Shown piece after piece: positions 54,208 through 63,130 of a DNA stretch of 64,000 nt. The first letter of the stretch is position 1; each line of letters starts with the position of its first letter. The translations under genes and the position numbers were made by a program. A model generated the notes under the pieces. That model ran no database searches. It was not told where the DNA came from and saw only the letters and a list, made by a program, of their open reading frames with translations. Origin of the DNA: Flammeovirgaceae bacterium UBA6059. Lineage in GTDB: Bacteria > Bacteroidota > Bacteroidia > Cytophagales > Cyclobacteriaceae. The DNA lies in assembly GCA_002435755.1 (NCBI GenBank), contig DIYH01000017.1, forward strand, positions 161,150 through 225,149. The letters are read 5' to 3'.

Positions 54208-54807
54208 ATGAACAAGTCAATGCTAATCAATGAAAGAAGCTGGTCAATACTTTTTCAAAAATCAGTTCAGCTTGCAGAGTTATTATTAGGAGATCTCTCC
54301 GATCAGTTTTCGAATCTCAGTAAACGATTCAACCTCAGGAAAATCCAAAAAAAGGACAACATGGCAATAAAGGAGTTGATCCAGAAGATCCTTATCCAGC
54401 GCGGCGGTGTAGGCGTAGATAGCTTGTTTTATGATCCTGAGTTGATCGACATTTGCGATAGTTACTATCAGCAGGACAGCTACTTTGCGGTATTGACCTA
54501 CCGGAAAGAAGTCGTAGGAGGGGTCGGTCTTAAGCCTGCATATGATGAAGTCGAGCCACCATCAGATATTTGTGAGCTGAAGAAGCTTTACCTGCACAAA
54601 GACTATCGCAACAAAGGACAAGGCAAGTACATGTTTGACTTTGCCCTTAAGAAAGCGAAAAGCCTGGGATATAAGTCGATCAAAGTAGAGACAGAACGAC
54701 GTAACGAAAACTTTCTAGAGTTTCTCTTAAGAGAGCAATTTGAATTGAGAGAGTGTAGTGTCTCATCAGAAGAAAACACCAAACTCGTCTTCTACAAGCG
54801 TCTCTGA
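54208..54807 (+). CDS. GNAT family N-acetyltransferase
   Basis: The protein has 199 residues from the ATG at 54208. The GNAT first strand (NLRKIQKKDNMAIKELIQ) lies before the later ATG at 54361, so the longer start was chosen. The acetyl-CoA loop is YRNKGQGKYMF and the last strands are in YKSIKVETE and KLVFYKRL. The acyl acceptor is unknown; it could be an amino acid, a small molecule or a protein N-terminus. Confidence 0.85.
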   Translation: MNKSMLINERSWSILFQKSVQLAELLLGDLSDQFSNLSKRFNLRKIQKKDNMAIKELIQKILIQRGGVGVDSLFYDPELIDICDSYYQQDSYFAVLTYRKEVVGGVGLKPAYDEVEPPSDICELKKLYLHKDYRNKGQGKYMFDFALKKAKSLGYKSIKVETERRNENFLEFLLREQFELRECSVSSEENTKLVFYKRL

Positions 54808-54899
54808 CGAGTGCCTCTGAAGAATATCTCCAAGACAGGCACCAGCAAGTAAAACCAGGTTCACCAGCTATGCACGAGAGCAGTCCAACCAGCTGCTAC

Positions 54900-54974
54900 A
54901 GACCGGTATAGCGTAGATATCAGGGATAGACTAATACCCGGTACTACGCTTGCCGGTCTTTTTTTATTTTTTTT
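54900..54974 (+). terminator. Long branched hairpin with poly-T, terminator or end of a small RNA
   Basis: AGACCGG (54900-54906) pairs with CCGGTCT (54953-54959) and AGCGTAG with CTACGCT inside it, enclosing a GGG/CCC hairpin. Two long T runs follow (54959-54974). The stem is longer than an ordinary terminator. It lies between the GNAT gene and the sigma factor operon. Confidence 0.75.
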
Positions 54975-55032
54975 GATGGTCATACAACCATTTTGATCAA
55001 CTTCATCACTTTGATCCAAACATTGAGAATAC

Positions 55033-55569
55033 TTGAACTACAAGCAGGATCCTGAAGAGTTGGAATTAGTCAATGACTGCCTGAAGCATGACAGGAAACG
55101 TCAGCGGCAGCTGTATGATAAGTATAAAGACGCTATGTATACGATCACCTATAGAATGCTAAATGATGAAAATGAAGCCGCTGATGCACTGCAAGAAGCC
55201 TTCATACAGGTATTCAGAGGATTGAAAAGCTACAAGGGCATCTCATCTTTAGGGGCATGGATCAAAACGATCGTGGTACGTACTGCACTAGCTAAGCGTA
55301 AATCCAGCTTCATGTTTGACGAGATCGATGAGCGCACTCAGAAGATCGAGCCGATCCAATGGGACTCCAACCTTACCGGTGACTATCTGGAAAAGGCCAT
55401 CAAAACCCTTTCGGATGGATATCGGAGTATATTTCTGATGGTTGAAGTGGAAGGCTATACACATAGAGAAACAGCTGAAATGCTAGGTATCAGCGAAGGA
55501 ACTTCTAAATCTCAGCTATTTCATGCTAAGAAAGCATTGCAAAAGCAACTTAAAGAGGTGATGTACTGA
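55033..55569 (+). CDS. ECF-type RNA polymerase sigma factor
   Basis: The protein has 178 residues and starts at a TTG. Region 2 is QLYDKYKDAMYTITYRMLNDENEAADALQEAFIQVFR and region 4 is EGYTHRETAEMLGISEGTSKSQLFHAKKAL. The next gene starts inside its stop codon (TGATG). It likely drives its own four-gene operon and a small envelope regulon, as ECF sigmas do with a neighbouring anti-sigma. Confidence 0.9.
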   Translation: MNYKQDPEELELVNDCLKHDRKRQRQLYDKYKDAMYTITYRMLNDENEAADALQEAFIQVFRGLKSYKGISSLGAWIKTIVVRTALAKRKSSFMFDEIDERTQKIEPIQWDSNLTGDYLEKAIKTLSDGYRSIFLMVEVEGYTHRETAEMLGISEGTSKSQLFHAKKALQKQLKEVMY

Positions 55570-56198
55570 TGGAAGCGAGAGATTCAAACTTGACGAGAGC
55601 AATAGAAGATATGCCAACATATCAAGCGCCAGAAGAAGTGTGGGATCGCATTGCCAATGAACTCGATGCAGATCGGCCATTGAGAATGGCCATCGAAGAC
55701 TACCGTCAACAGCAACTTGAAGCACCTGATTTGTTCGACACAATTATCGAAGAGGAAAAACCCCGAATGGAACGGCAGGGTAAAGTGCGGAGCATATCGC
55801 CTGTATGGATGACGGGTATAGCGGCCAGTCTGGCACTGTTGATCGGGTACTTCGTACTGTTTAATCAAGCTGCAGAGGAGACCATCACGGTGGTGACCTA
55901 TACAGAGACTATGGAGAACCTACCGGAAATGATGACCGCTGCAATGGAAGATGTCTCTGCAGATGATGAAGTCATGGACTTCATAAAGAAGCACTGTCAG
56001 CAGGTAGCATTGACATGTAATACGCCACAGTTTCAAGGATTATTTGATCTCTACATAGAGTTGGATCAATCAAAAATGGAGCTGATGGATGTGATGCAGG
56101 CTAATCAAGAACAGGAGCAGCTTGCGGATTACTTAATAAGAGTAGAAAAGGAAAAAGATGAAGTGGGTAAGCAGTTGATTCAAATGATCATAGGATGA
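55569..56198 (+). CDS. Anti-sigma-like single-pass membrane protein
   Basis: The protein has 209 residues. A cytoplasmic N-terminus (residues 1-~75, acidic) precedes one membrane helix (TGIAASLALLIGYFVLF), followed by a periplasmic helical part. No zinc-binding HxxxCxxC motif is seen. Its place directly after an ECF sigma gene, with a one-base overlap, argues for an anti-sigma role; this is by context, not by motif. Confidence 0.7.
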   Translation: MEARDSNLTRAIEDMPTYQAPEEVWDRIANELDADRPLRMAIEDYRQQQLEAPDLFDTIIEEEKPRMERQGKVRSISPVWMTGIAASLALLIGYFVLFNQAAEETITVVTYTETMENLPEMMTAAMEDVSADDEVMDFIKKHCQQVALTCNTPQFQGLFDLYIELDQSKMELMDVMQANQEQEQLADYLIRVEKEKDEVGKQLIQMIIG

Positions 56199-57085
56199 AA
56201 AAAGCAATATACATATGGATGATACTTTGGATGGTAATGGCTAGTGAGATGACAATGGCGCAGGTTAACCTACAGGTGGTGACCAAGACCGTAGAGCGTA
56301 GTTTTGACTATCAGAGAGGGGACTATGTATTACTCAAAGGCAACAAGAGTAATATCAAGGTGATAGGATGGGAGCTGCCTCAAGTGAAGGTAGAGATCAA
56401 GCTTACCTCCAAAGCCAAAACCAAGGAAATCGCTCAAAAAGAGCTGGAGTTTCAAAAATATGTCCTGGAGAAGAAGCGTGATGAGATCGGTATGGCTAAC
56501 TACTACAGCTATCCGGAGAAGAACTATAAACTACAGTCCCTTTTGCTGGCCAGCTATACGGTCTATGTACCGACCAATGCGACACTTGACTTGAGCAATG
56601 AATATGGCAACATTCTTTTACAAGACTTGGCAGGTGGATACAACGTGACCAATCGGTTTGGAAATCTCACACTGGAGAATGTCGGAGGTAGCGGCACTTA
56701 CAATAGCTACTTTGGGGATTGCAAGGTGGTTGATTTAAGTGGTGAGCATAAGTTGGAACTGAATAAAACCAAAACCACTATCTCTGGCCTATCGGGAACA
56801 ACCAATATCTCTTCCAATCTAGGTGATGTTACCATAACAGATATCTCCACCATATTGAAACTAGAGCTAGACGCAGTGAAGTCCGATCTTAGCCTGTCAC
56901 TAAAGGAAGACTGGGACAATTACGATCTCTACTTTAAGTCATCATATGGAGAAGTTATAGTAGACCCGGAGATGGTACTTAATGCGGCGATTTCTGACAA
57001 TCAGGATCTCTATATCATGAAGAAGAAGGGACAACCTCAAATAAAAGCTACAACAACATTCGGAACGATTACGATAGCAAAATGA
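56195..57085 (+). CDS. DUF4097-type beta-helix adhesin-like protein
   Basis: The protein has 296 residues with a signal peptide (IWMILWMVMASEMTMA). A short beta domain is followed by repeated strand-turn units (LDLSNEYGNILLQDLAGGY, VTNRFGNLTLENVGGSG, SNLGDVTITDIS) typical of DUF4097, a right-handed beta-helix family. Its ATGA overlaps the anti-sigma-like gene. It is probably periplasmic or exposed, perhaps the target or sensor part of the sigma operon. Confidence 0.82.
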   Translation: MKKAIYIWMILWMVMASEMTMAQVNLQVVTKTVERSFDYQRGDYVLLKGNKSNIKVIGWELPQVKVEIKLTSKAKTKEIAQKELEFQKYVLEKKRDEIGMANYYSYPEKNYKLQSLLLASYTVYVPTNATLDLSNEYGNILLQDLAGGYNVTNRFGNLTLENVGGSGTYNSYFGDCKVVDLSGEHKLELNKTKTTISGLSGTTNISSNLGDVTITDISTILKLELDAVKSDLSLSLKEDWDNYDLYFKSSYGEVIVDPEMVLNAAISDNQDLYIMKKKGQPQIKATTTFGTITIAK

Positions 57086-57720
57086 AAAGACTAATATTAG
57101 TGAGCCTCGCCACGCTGGCACTTAGTGACCTTGCCCTTGGTCAGGAAAATGTGACGATAGAAGAGCACCAGGAAGAGATGGATACTGCCGAGTTTTCCAG
57201 GCTGGTGGAGCGGTACAATGACATCATACGTGCTGATGAAGAGAAGTTGAGCATGTTCACGATTGATCTTATCGGTCCATTTTTTTACGCTATCAATAAT
57301 TGGGGAGAGAGCAAAACCGCCGTGAATAGTGTGCTTGATCTGGCTTATGAGAAAAAGTTTAAACCCAACTGGTCGTGGAGAGCTGCTTCTGTCTATGCTG
57401 CTGATAGGTCTGCTTACAGAGAACTCCGTCTAGCAGGTGGTACGCGCTATTACTATAATATGAAAGCAAGAATATTGAAAGGTAAAAGTGCTAACAACTT
57501 TTCCGCAAACTATATTGGCACAAGCCTCAACTACGGCAGAAGATTTCATTTAGAGGATAACCACTTTACATGGAATCTCGCCTATGGCATTCAACGTCGA
57601 TTAGGAAGAAGGATGTTCCTGGATTTTACGGTAGGCTTTGAGAATATCTTTGACGCTTACAAGGATAGGGAGACAGGTACTGATCTATTTGTTAACTTCA
57701 GATACGGACTGGCTTTTTGA
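57082..57720 (+). CDS. Probable outer membrane beta-barrel protein
   Basis: The protein has 212 residues with a signal peptide (ILVSLATLALSDLALGQ). The C-terminal half has alternating strands (YIGTSLNYGRRFHLED, FTWNLAYGIQRRLGRRMFLDFTVGFEN) and ends YGLAF with a terminal Phe, typical of outer membrane barrels. No closer family is recognised. It is the last gene of the sigma operon (ATGA overlap with the DUF4097 gene). Confidence 0.78.
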   Translation: MKRLILVSLATLALSDLALGQENVTIEEHQEEMDTAEFSRLVERYNDIIRADEEKLSMFTIDLIGPFFYAINNWGESKTAVNSVLDLAYEKKFKPNWSWRAASVYAADRSAYRELRLAGGTRYYYNMKARILKGKSANNFSANYIGTSLNYGRRFHLEDNHFTWNLAYGIQRRLGRRMFLDFTVGFENIFDAYKDRETGTDLFVNFRYGLAF

Positions 57721-57840
57721 ACATTTAACAAACCTCCAGTTCAAAACAATATTGAGAGATCGCTGTAAACACCTTTTTTACCATGATTGAAAGCATAGCT
57801 TTCATCTCGGTTGGCATAGGTGTAGTGCTGCCGTTCATAT

Positions 57841-58248
57841 CTATCTTTTATGATCGTTGTATGGCTTTGTATTTCCATTGATAGAGTGATGATCATACAG
57901 CAGCACTTCGATCAGCTGCTCATTCGGGTTTTGATCGGCATGGTGAACTTTTTGGCTGCTGATTTTGAGATTAAACCGGATTTACTGTCGACTCTGCCAA
58001 AACCTCATAGGGACATAGTAATCAGACTCTAGTCTGGTGCTAGCAGCCAGTATCTGTTCAACGCCATCGATGACACCTGAGCCTCTTAGCGCACTGGTAT
58101 TGGCTTCCAATACATCACTTAGGGTCATTGGCTTAGTGCTGGACGGTTGTTCTTTGGAGGTGCCACAACACAGCACGAACAATAGCCCAACGCTAAGGAT
58201 ATTAGTCTGAGCCGACAATATCCAAACGTGGATACGACATTCACCCAC
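57841..58248 (-). pseudogene. Possible decayed lipoprotein gene with an in-frame stop
   Basis: An 88-codon frame (58248-57982) has a lipoprotein-like hydrophobic segment ending SVGLLFVLCCGTSKEQP and continues VLEANTSALRGSGVIDGVEQI, which recalls the start of LolA-like lipoproteins. After its TAA stop the same frame stays open for 46 codons to a TAG at 57841. This looks like an interrupted gene, but no homology was available to prove it. The rest of 57721-58370 holds nothing else that can be supported. Confidence 0.35.
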
Positions 58249-58370
58249 TCAAAGTAACAACATCCTATATATCATGGCACTCCAAATGATGAACTGTGGT
58301 TGAAGAAAGATATCATGTAGTGGAAAGTTGAGAACCAATCCGTCAAACTCTTGAAACTCCTCTATGTGTT

Positions 58371-60221
58371 TCAATCATCTCCGGCAGATTGTGGTAGCTC
58401 CTCAAACTCAGCGTCCGTCAGCGTCCTCATAAAGGCGATAATTGCCTGTTGTTCCGCATCGGTCAGCTGAAGTGAGTCTGGGGGTAATGTCTGATAGGGA
58501 ACATCAAGTCCCATACCCAGGCCTCCTCCGACATTGTAAAAGGTTAATACCTCTTCCAGTGTGTTATACACTCCATTGTGCATGTAGGGGGCGGTCAACG
58601 CAATGTTCCTTACAGTAGAAGTCTTGAAGAAGCCTCTACGCTCCTCTACTTTATATGGCTCAAATGCGCCAGGATCTGTGTCGAGTATTGGATTGGTGAA
58701 ACTATTGTTGGCAGGTACACCAAGATTCTCAAGTTCTGTCTCCCCGAATCCAGGGGGAACCGTGCCGAAGAAGCTTGGAGGAAAATGACATGTAGCACAA
58801 GCCGCTTTTCCCATGAAAAGATTAAACCCTAGGATTTCATTATCGCTGAGGGTAGACTCTTGATCTTGCATGTTGCGATCAAACTTGGAATCAAAAGGGG
58901 CAAGGCTTCTAATATAAGTACTGATGGCACTGCGTACATTTTCATTAGACATTTTTCCATCATCATAGAGTGCTGCGAACTGCTTCCGGTATTCCGGATC
59001 TTCAGATATCTTTTGCTCCAGAGTACTTAAGTCCATATGGAACTCATCCGTATTGTTAAGTACTCCTAGTATCTGACTTTCGAGGGCCGAAGAACGTCCT
59101 TCATAAAAGAATGACCGTTGCAGAGCTGCGTATGTGACCGTAGGACTATTTCGTTGCAGAGGCTCTTGTTTGTTACCCATGGCCAAAGCCAGCCCGTCAG
59201 TAAAAGCTCGGGAGCGCTGGTGGCAGGTAGCGCAACTCATGTCACCGGTTTTCGATAAGCTGGGATCGTTGAAAAGGGTCCGACCAAGTGCGACGAGCTC
59301 GCTGGTAACAGCCGGGGAAGTTGCCGGTGCAAAATGCCCCATATTGAAAAAATCTGTACCAAAGAGATTGATAGCTATAGGGTTTAAAGCTCTTGAGGCA
59401 GCCAACTGGATTTTCCAATCTTCGGCGGTGCGGTTCACCAGCTCTAGTTGCTTGTTGGTATGATCCTTGATAAAACTATACCTATCAAAACTGTCAAAAT
59501 CGCCTTCTTTCAAAGTGGTGTATGCTTTGTTAATTTCCGTTTTCCAGTCTTTATAAAGTAGATCATCATTGAAAGCTTCCTTGTACAGATCAATGGTCCA
59601 CTCTATTGTTTGATAGTTATAAATAGCTTCATCCAGTGATTGTGCAAGCATTGGAGAATCAAAGCCTGTAATGCCTTTGGTGGCAATGTTGACTATAGCG
59701 TCACGCACCATTTTTAGGTGATGGCGATCACGTTGTGATGCAATCATGTGATTGTGCGCCATAAAAGGTAACCTTGCTTTTAGGAAGATCAGGGTGTTTT
59801 GTAGGGTAGCAGCTTCCTCAAACTCCTCCGCAAATAATAACTCCTCAAGAACCTGGTAGCTTTTAGGTTTAATTCTTTTGATTTCGGTGAAATCTTCCAT
59901 TTCTACTTTAAGCAGGTTGGGTGCATTGATGGTCTTATAATTCTCTACATCATAAGCCATGATGAGAGGTTCTGCTCGCTTATACCATTTTCTTGTTTGT
60001 AAGAACAGTTGTTGATTTCTCTCCACCGAATTGGCAGAATCCATTTGATTGAGGTAGAAAGAAGTGCTGTCCAATAGCGCTTTGTAGTATGCCAGTATAT
60101 CCGGGGTGAATTGAGATTTCTCAGTTTGAGTGGTAGATTTCTTTGGTTCCGGGGGTTGGCTACAAGATCCAAGTAATAGTGTGATTGAGATTAAATAGGA
60201 TAGAGATAAGATGAATTTCAT
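58371..60221 (-). CDS. Diheme cytochrome c peroxidase/MauG-family lipoprotein with imelysin-like N-terminus
   Basis: From the ATG at 60221 it has 616 residues with a lipoprotein signal (SITLLLGSCSQ). The N-terminal ~280 residues are helical with YQVLEELLFAEE, resembling imelysin-like helical domains. The C-terminal part has two heme motifs, CATCH at C330-H334 and CATCH at C475-H479, and the CcpA/MauG segment GFFKTSTVRNIALTAPYMHNGVY. It probably reduces peroxide or oxidises a protein partner in the periplasm. The PhoX-type lipoprotein gene lies upstream. Confidence 0.88.
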   Translation of the reverse strand: MKFILSLSYLISITLLLGSCSQPPEPKKSTTQTEKSQFTPDILAYYKALLDSTSFYLNQMDSANSVERNQQLFLQTRKWYKRAEPLIMAYDVENYKTINAPNLLKVEMEDFTEIKRIKPKSYQVLEELLFAEEFEEAATLQNTLIFLKARLPFMAHNHMIASQRDRHHLKMVRDAIVNIATKGITGFDSPMLAQSLDEAIYNYQTIEWTIDLYKEAFNDDLLYKDWKTEINKAYTTLKEGDFDSFDRYSFIKDHTNKQLELVNRTAEDWKIQLAASRALNPIAINLFGTDFFNMGHFAPATSPAVTSELVALGRTLFNDPSLSKTGDMSCATCHQRSRAFTDGLALAMGNKQEPLQRNSPTVTYAALQRSFFYEGRSSALESQILGVLNNTDEFHMDLSTLEQKISEDPEYRKQFAALYDDGKMSNENVRSAISTYIRSLAPFDSKFDRNMQDQESTLSDNEILGFNLFMGKAACATCHFPPSFFGTVPPGFGETELENLGVPANNSFTNPILDTDPGAFEPYKVEERRGFFKTSTVRNIALTAPYMHNGVYNTLEEVLTFYNVGGGLGMGLDVPYQTLPPDSLQLTDAEQQAIIAFMRTLTDAEFEELPQSAGDD

Positions 60222-60242
60222 GGTGTAGTGCTCATAATGAAC

Positions 60243-60272
60243 AAAAGAGGCCCCCACAAGAAGGCCTCTTTT
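60243..60272 (-). terminator. Hairpin terminator between the PhoX-type and peroxidase genes
   Basis: AAAAGAGGCC (60243-60252) pairs with GGCCTCTTTT (60262-60271), with an A run on one side and a T run on the other, so it can act in both directions. On the minus strand it follows the collagen-like gene. Confidence 0.85.
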
Positions 60273-60292
60273 TGATTGATATTATGTTAAGG

Positions 60293-61948
60293 CTATCTGT
60301 CTAAGCCAGTAATTTTGAACAGGAATGAACCTTCAAAGTCAGAAAGTCCTTCTGCAATGGCAGTAGGGTCAAAGAATTTCTTTCCATCAGCTCTTACTGC
60401 AGAGGCAATTCTATCTTCTTCCCAGCCATGAACTTGAACACCACAAAGGAAAGTCGACTCAGAAGCACCAATAATGTCAGTGACATCTATCATACCAGTG
60501 ATCTCCCATTTGCCACCTCCACCATAGTCAGGGTGGTTGTCCTCATCCATCTCAAGTACCGTAGAGAGCGTACCTGCATTGATGTCATATTGGTACAGTT
60601 TCGCCCATCCCTGGATAGCAGGGTTTTGGTCAAAATAGCCGTTGGGGTCTTCCTGGATGTACACGAAGTTTTCAGTTACCACAATGTTGTCAGGGCTGTG
60701 GAAACCATCAGCAATACCGCCAACCTTGTCACCATCAAGGATGCAGGTGATTTTAGCATCACCAGTGGGATCATCTGCATTAAGCTCCACCATGTAGATG
60801 CGTCCGAAAGTAGTACCTCTATCTGCAAGTGCAGGATTGTCAGCTCTGTAACGCCCGGTTACACAGTAGAATATCGTTCTCTCGTTAGCTGCACTTCCTT
60901 TTCTGTAATCGATATCCTCAATACGTTGAAATCCGATGGCCATACTATCGATTCCTTCCTGGTTTAGTTCACTGATCGTTCTTTCAGTCATTTCAACCCA
61001 TTCAGCATCATAAGTTTCACCTTCTGTCATTCCCATTTCAAAGAGTTGTCCTCCTTCACCGGGAGCAGTCTCAACAGGATTCTTTCCACGTAGTACATAA
61101 AGATCACCAGTGAAAAGATCTCCTCTGGCACCAACATACATGCCCAAATGACCTTCAGGATAGTCATTGCTGCTATCATCGTCTCCAATGATCACTACTG
61201 TTTGATTAGCATAGGCATCCTTACCTAAAACAGATGCATTCTCCGTTGACCATTCACCCATTGCAGATGATCTGGTAGCAAAATCAGCAAGTCCCGGGTC
61301 CTTAAAGGGATCTACAACATATACACCTTTGGCATCACCGCCCCACTCACCACCTGAAAGGTAGAGAGGACCAAACCCATGCTCTTCAGGCCAGATGCCA
61401 GAACCTGAACACTGCGCAGTGAAGGCTGTGGCTATTGAGTTGACAATGTAATCACCCTCAAGAGGCTGAAGCTGGTCATTCATCCTGATCCTGGCGATAG
61501 AATAGTCTCGCTCGAGATTGACTATGAAAGAATAGGTGCCATCACCATTAGGGAATAGTGCTGCACCATCAGTGTATGAGCCATATACAAACTCAGGGTC
61601 AGAAGGAAGAATGTCTTCTGAGGTCATGACCATATCAACACCAATAGCAGAGAATGCAGGACTTACTGCAAACACACTGTTCGGTGTAACTGAAGCCGTA
61701 AGAGGCTCGAGTACAGCATCTCCTGGAGCGTCTTGACCATCTTCTCCATCTGCGCCATCCGCACCGTCTTGACCTGCTGGACCCTCAGCACCATCCTGAC
61801 CGTCTTGTCCATCTTGACCTGACGGACCTTGCTCACCTTGTGGTCCTGTCGGACCGATTGGTCCTTCTTCGCCTTCACAACCAGTTATGATTGCTGCCAC
61901 AAGTGCCAGAAGGAAAAACACTCGTATTGTTTTGTTAAGTAGATTCAT
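60293..61948 (-). CDS. Lipoprotein with collagen-like repeats and PhoX-type beta-propeller
   Basis: The protein has 551 residues with a lipoprotein signal (LLALVAAIITGCEGEEG). Residues ~25-75 are Gly-X-Y collagen-like (GPIGPTGPQGEQGPSG, GQDGQDGQDG). The rest is a beta-propeller of the PhoX/DUF839 type (DGFHSPDNIVVTENFVYIQED, PEEHGFGPLYLSGGEWGG). PhoX enzymes are Ca/Fe phosphatases, but which catalytic residues are kept here was not settled. It precedes the diheme peroxidase gene, separated by a terminator. Confidence 0.82.
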   Translation of the reverse strand: MNLLNKTIRVFFLLALVAAIITGCEGEEGPIGPTGPQGEQGPSGQDGQDGQDGAEGPAGQDGADGADGEDGQDAPGDAVLEPLTASVTPNSVFAVSPAFSAIGVDMVMTSEDILPSDPEFVYGSYTDGAALFPNGDGTYSFIVNLERDYSIARIRMNDQLQPLEGDYIVNSIATAFTAQCSGSGIWPEEHGFGPLYLSGGEWGGDAKGVYVVDPFKDPGLADFATRSSAMGEWSTENASVLGKDAYANQTVVIIGDDDSSNDYPEGHLGMYVGARGDLFTGDLYVLRGKNPVETAPGEGGQLFEMGMTEGETYDAEWVEMTERTISELNQEGIDSMAIGFQRIEDIDYRKGSAANERTIFYCVTGRYRADNPALADRGTTFGRIYMVELNADDPTGDAKITCILDGDKVGGIADGFHSPDNIVVTENFVYIQEDPNGYFDQNPAIQGWAKLYQYDINAGTLSTVLEMDEDNHPDYGGGGKWEITGMIDVTDIIGASESTFLCGVQVHGWEEDRIASAVRADGKKFFDPTAIAEGLSDFEGSFLFKITGLDR

Positions 61949-62283
61949 ATTCTGTTGAGTTACAATTTCCTCGAATCTCGTAACTGAACTTTAGCAGAAT
62001 ATTATGACATGTGAAATGATCTGTGAAGGTTTTGGGTGGACTTAACAATGAATTAAGTTTCACATAATACGTTAACTATAATTGGTCTAAATAATCGCGG
62101 TTCTATTTTTCAAACACTTAATAACCAATAGTTTGAAATGTTATTCGTGTGTAAATGTGTTAACCTCACTTTAATAGGTGGAGCGTCCTATAGTATCGTC
62201 TGTCTGGAAATTCGAACAAGAATTTTTCTTCGAAAGTGACGGATTGACAAAAATTGAGGATATTGATCCAAGCTCTCTTTCTT
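61949..62283. other. Gene-free AT-rich control region
   Basis: This 335-bp spacer lies between the divergent PhoX-type gene and the AraC-family gene. It is AT-rich and contains the inverted repeat TTCGAA-N11-TTCGAA near 62210. No gene was supported and no clear promoter box was found. Confidence 0.45.
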
Positions 62284-63069
62284 ATGATCTACGATCCAAT
62301 ACTGCACGAAATATGGAGTGAGTCATGTGCCAAGCTAAGTCGTGACCAATTTACGGTTGCTTCGACGGAGCGACGTGCAATTGACTGTAAAGTGGTCATC
62401 TCAAACGAAAAGAATCTAAAGGCCAGTTGTATTATCCTACCAGATTTATGTCCACATCTCATCGTTCATGAGCCTACTAAAACCGATTCAAGGTTTCGAT
62501 ATTTACTGATAGGACCAAGAAGCAAGGCTATTAGGATCGATCACCATGACCGATCTAGAACTACGGTGATTCGACTAAAACCGGGTGTTTTAAGTAGATG
62601 GCTGAATATTGCGGTAGGAGAGATGCTGGATCATAGTAAGCCTGTAAATGATATATCTCCTGAGTACCATGAGCGATTGGGGCGTGCGTTTCAGGAAAAT
62701 CATGATGTGAAGAGTATAATGACTCCCGTGACGCAATATGTGGAACACCAACATTTGGTTTCCTCTAGGGTTTGGGAAGGTCTAAAGGAGTATTGTCATA
62801 GTACAACAAGATTAACGGTAAGCGCAGCGGCCGTGTATATTGGCACTAGTGAGCGTAATCTTTATAAAGTTTGTAAAGCTATCACGGGCATGTCCGCCAA
62901 GTCGGTATTAAGAATTGAGCGCTGGACAAGGACGTTGAATAGAACAAGAGCGACGCAACGTGTTAATTGGGCGCGAGTTGCAGTGGAGGGCGGTTACTGC
63001 GACCAGTCACATATGATAGAAGATTACCAGCGATTAGTAGGGGTCACCCCGACTGCACTTTTTGAGTAG
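62284..63069 (+). CDS. AraC family transcriptional regulator
   Basis: From the ATG at 62284 it has 261 residues; a TTG at 62254 is a possible but weaker start. An N-terminal beta-rich region (residues ~1-150) precedes the double HTH: VSAAAVYIGTSERNLYKVCKAITG and NWARVAVEGGYCDQSHMIEDYQRLVGVTPTALF. The ligand is unknown. The next gene begins 61 bp after its stop in the same direction. Confidence 0.9.
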   Translation: MIYDPILHEIWSESCAKLSRDQFTVASTERRAIDCKVVISNEKNLKASCIILPDLCPHLIVHEPTKTDSRFRYLLIGPRSKAIRIDHHDRSRTTVIRLKPGVLSRWLNIAVGEMLDHSKPVNDISPEYHERLGRAFQENHDVKSIMTPVTQYVEHQHLVSSRVWEGLKEYCHSTTRLTVSAAAVYIGTSERNLYKVCKAITGMSAKSVLRIERWTRTLNRTRATQRVNWARVAVEGGYCDQSHMIEDYQRLVGVTPTALFE

Positions 63070-63130
63070 TTCCGATTTCTCCTATACTTGGTTGTTGAGC
63101 CCACTATTTTTGCTCAAACTACTTTTTGAA

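Noticed and set aside
57850..58032. Plus-strand 60-codon frame opposite the decayed lipoprotein frame
   Set aside because: It has no signal, motif or supporting context, and the minus frame fits coding sequence better.
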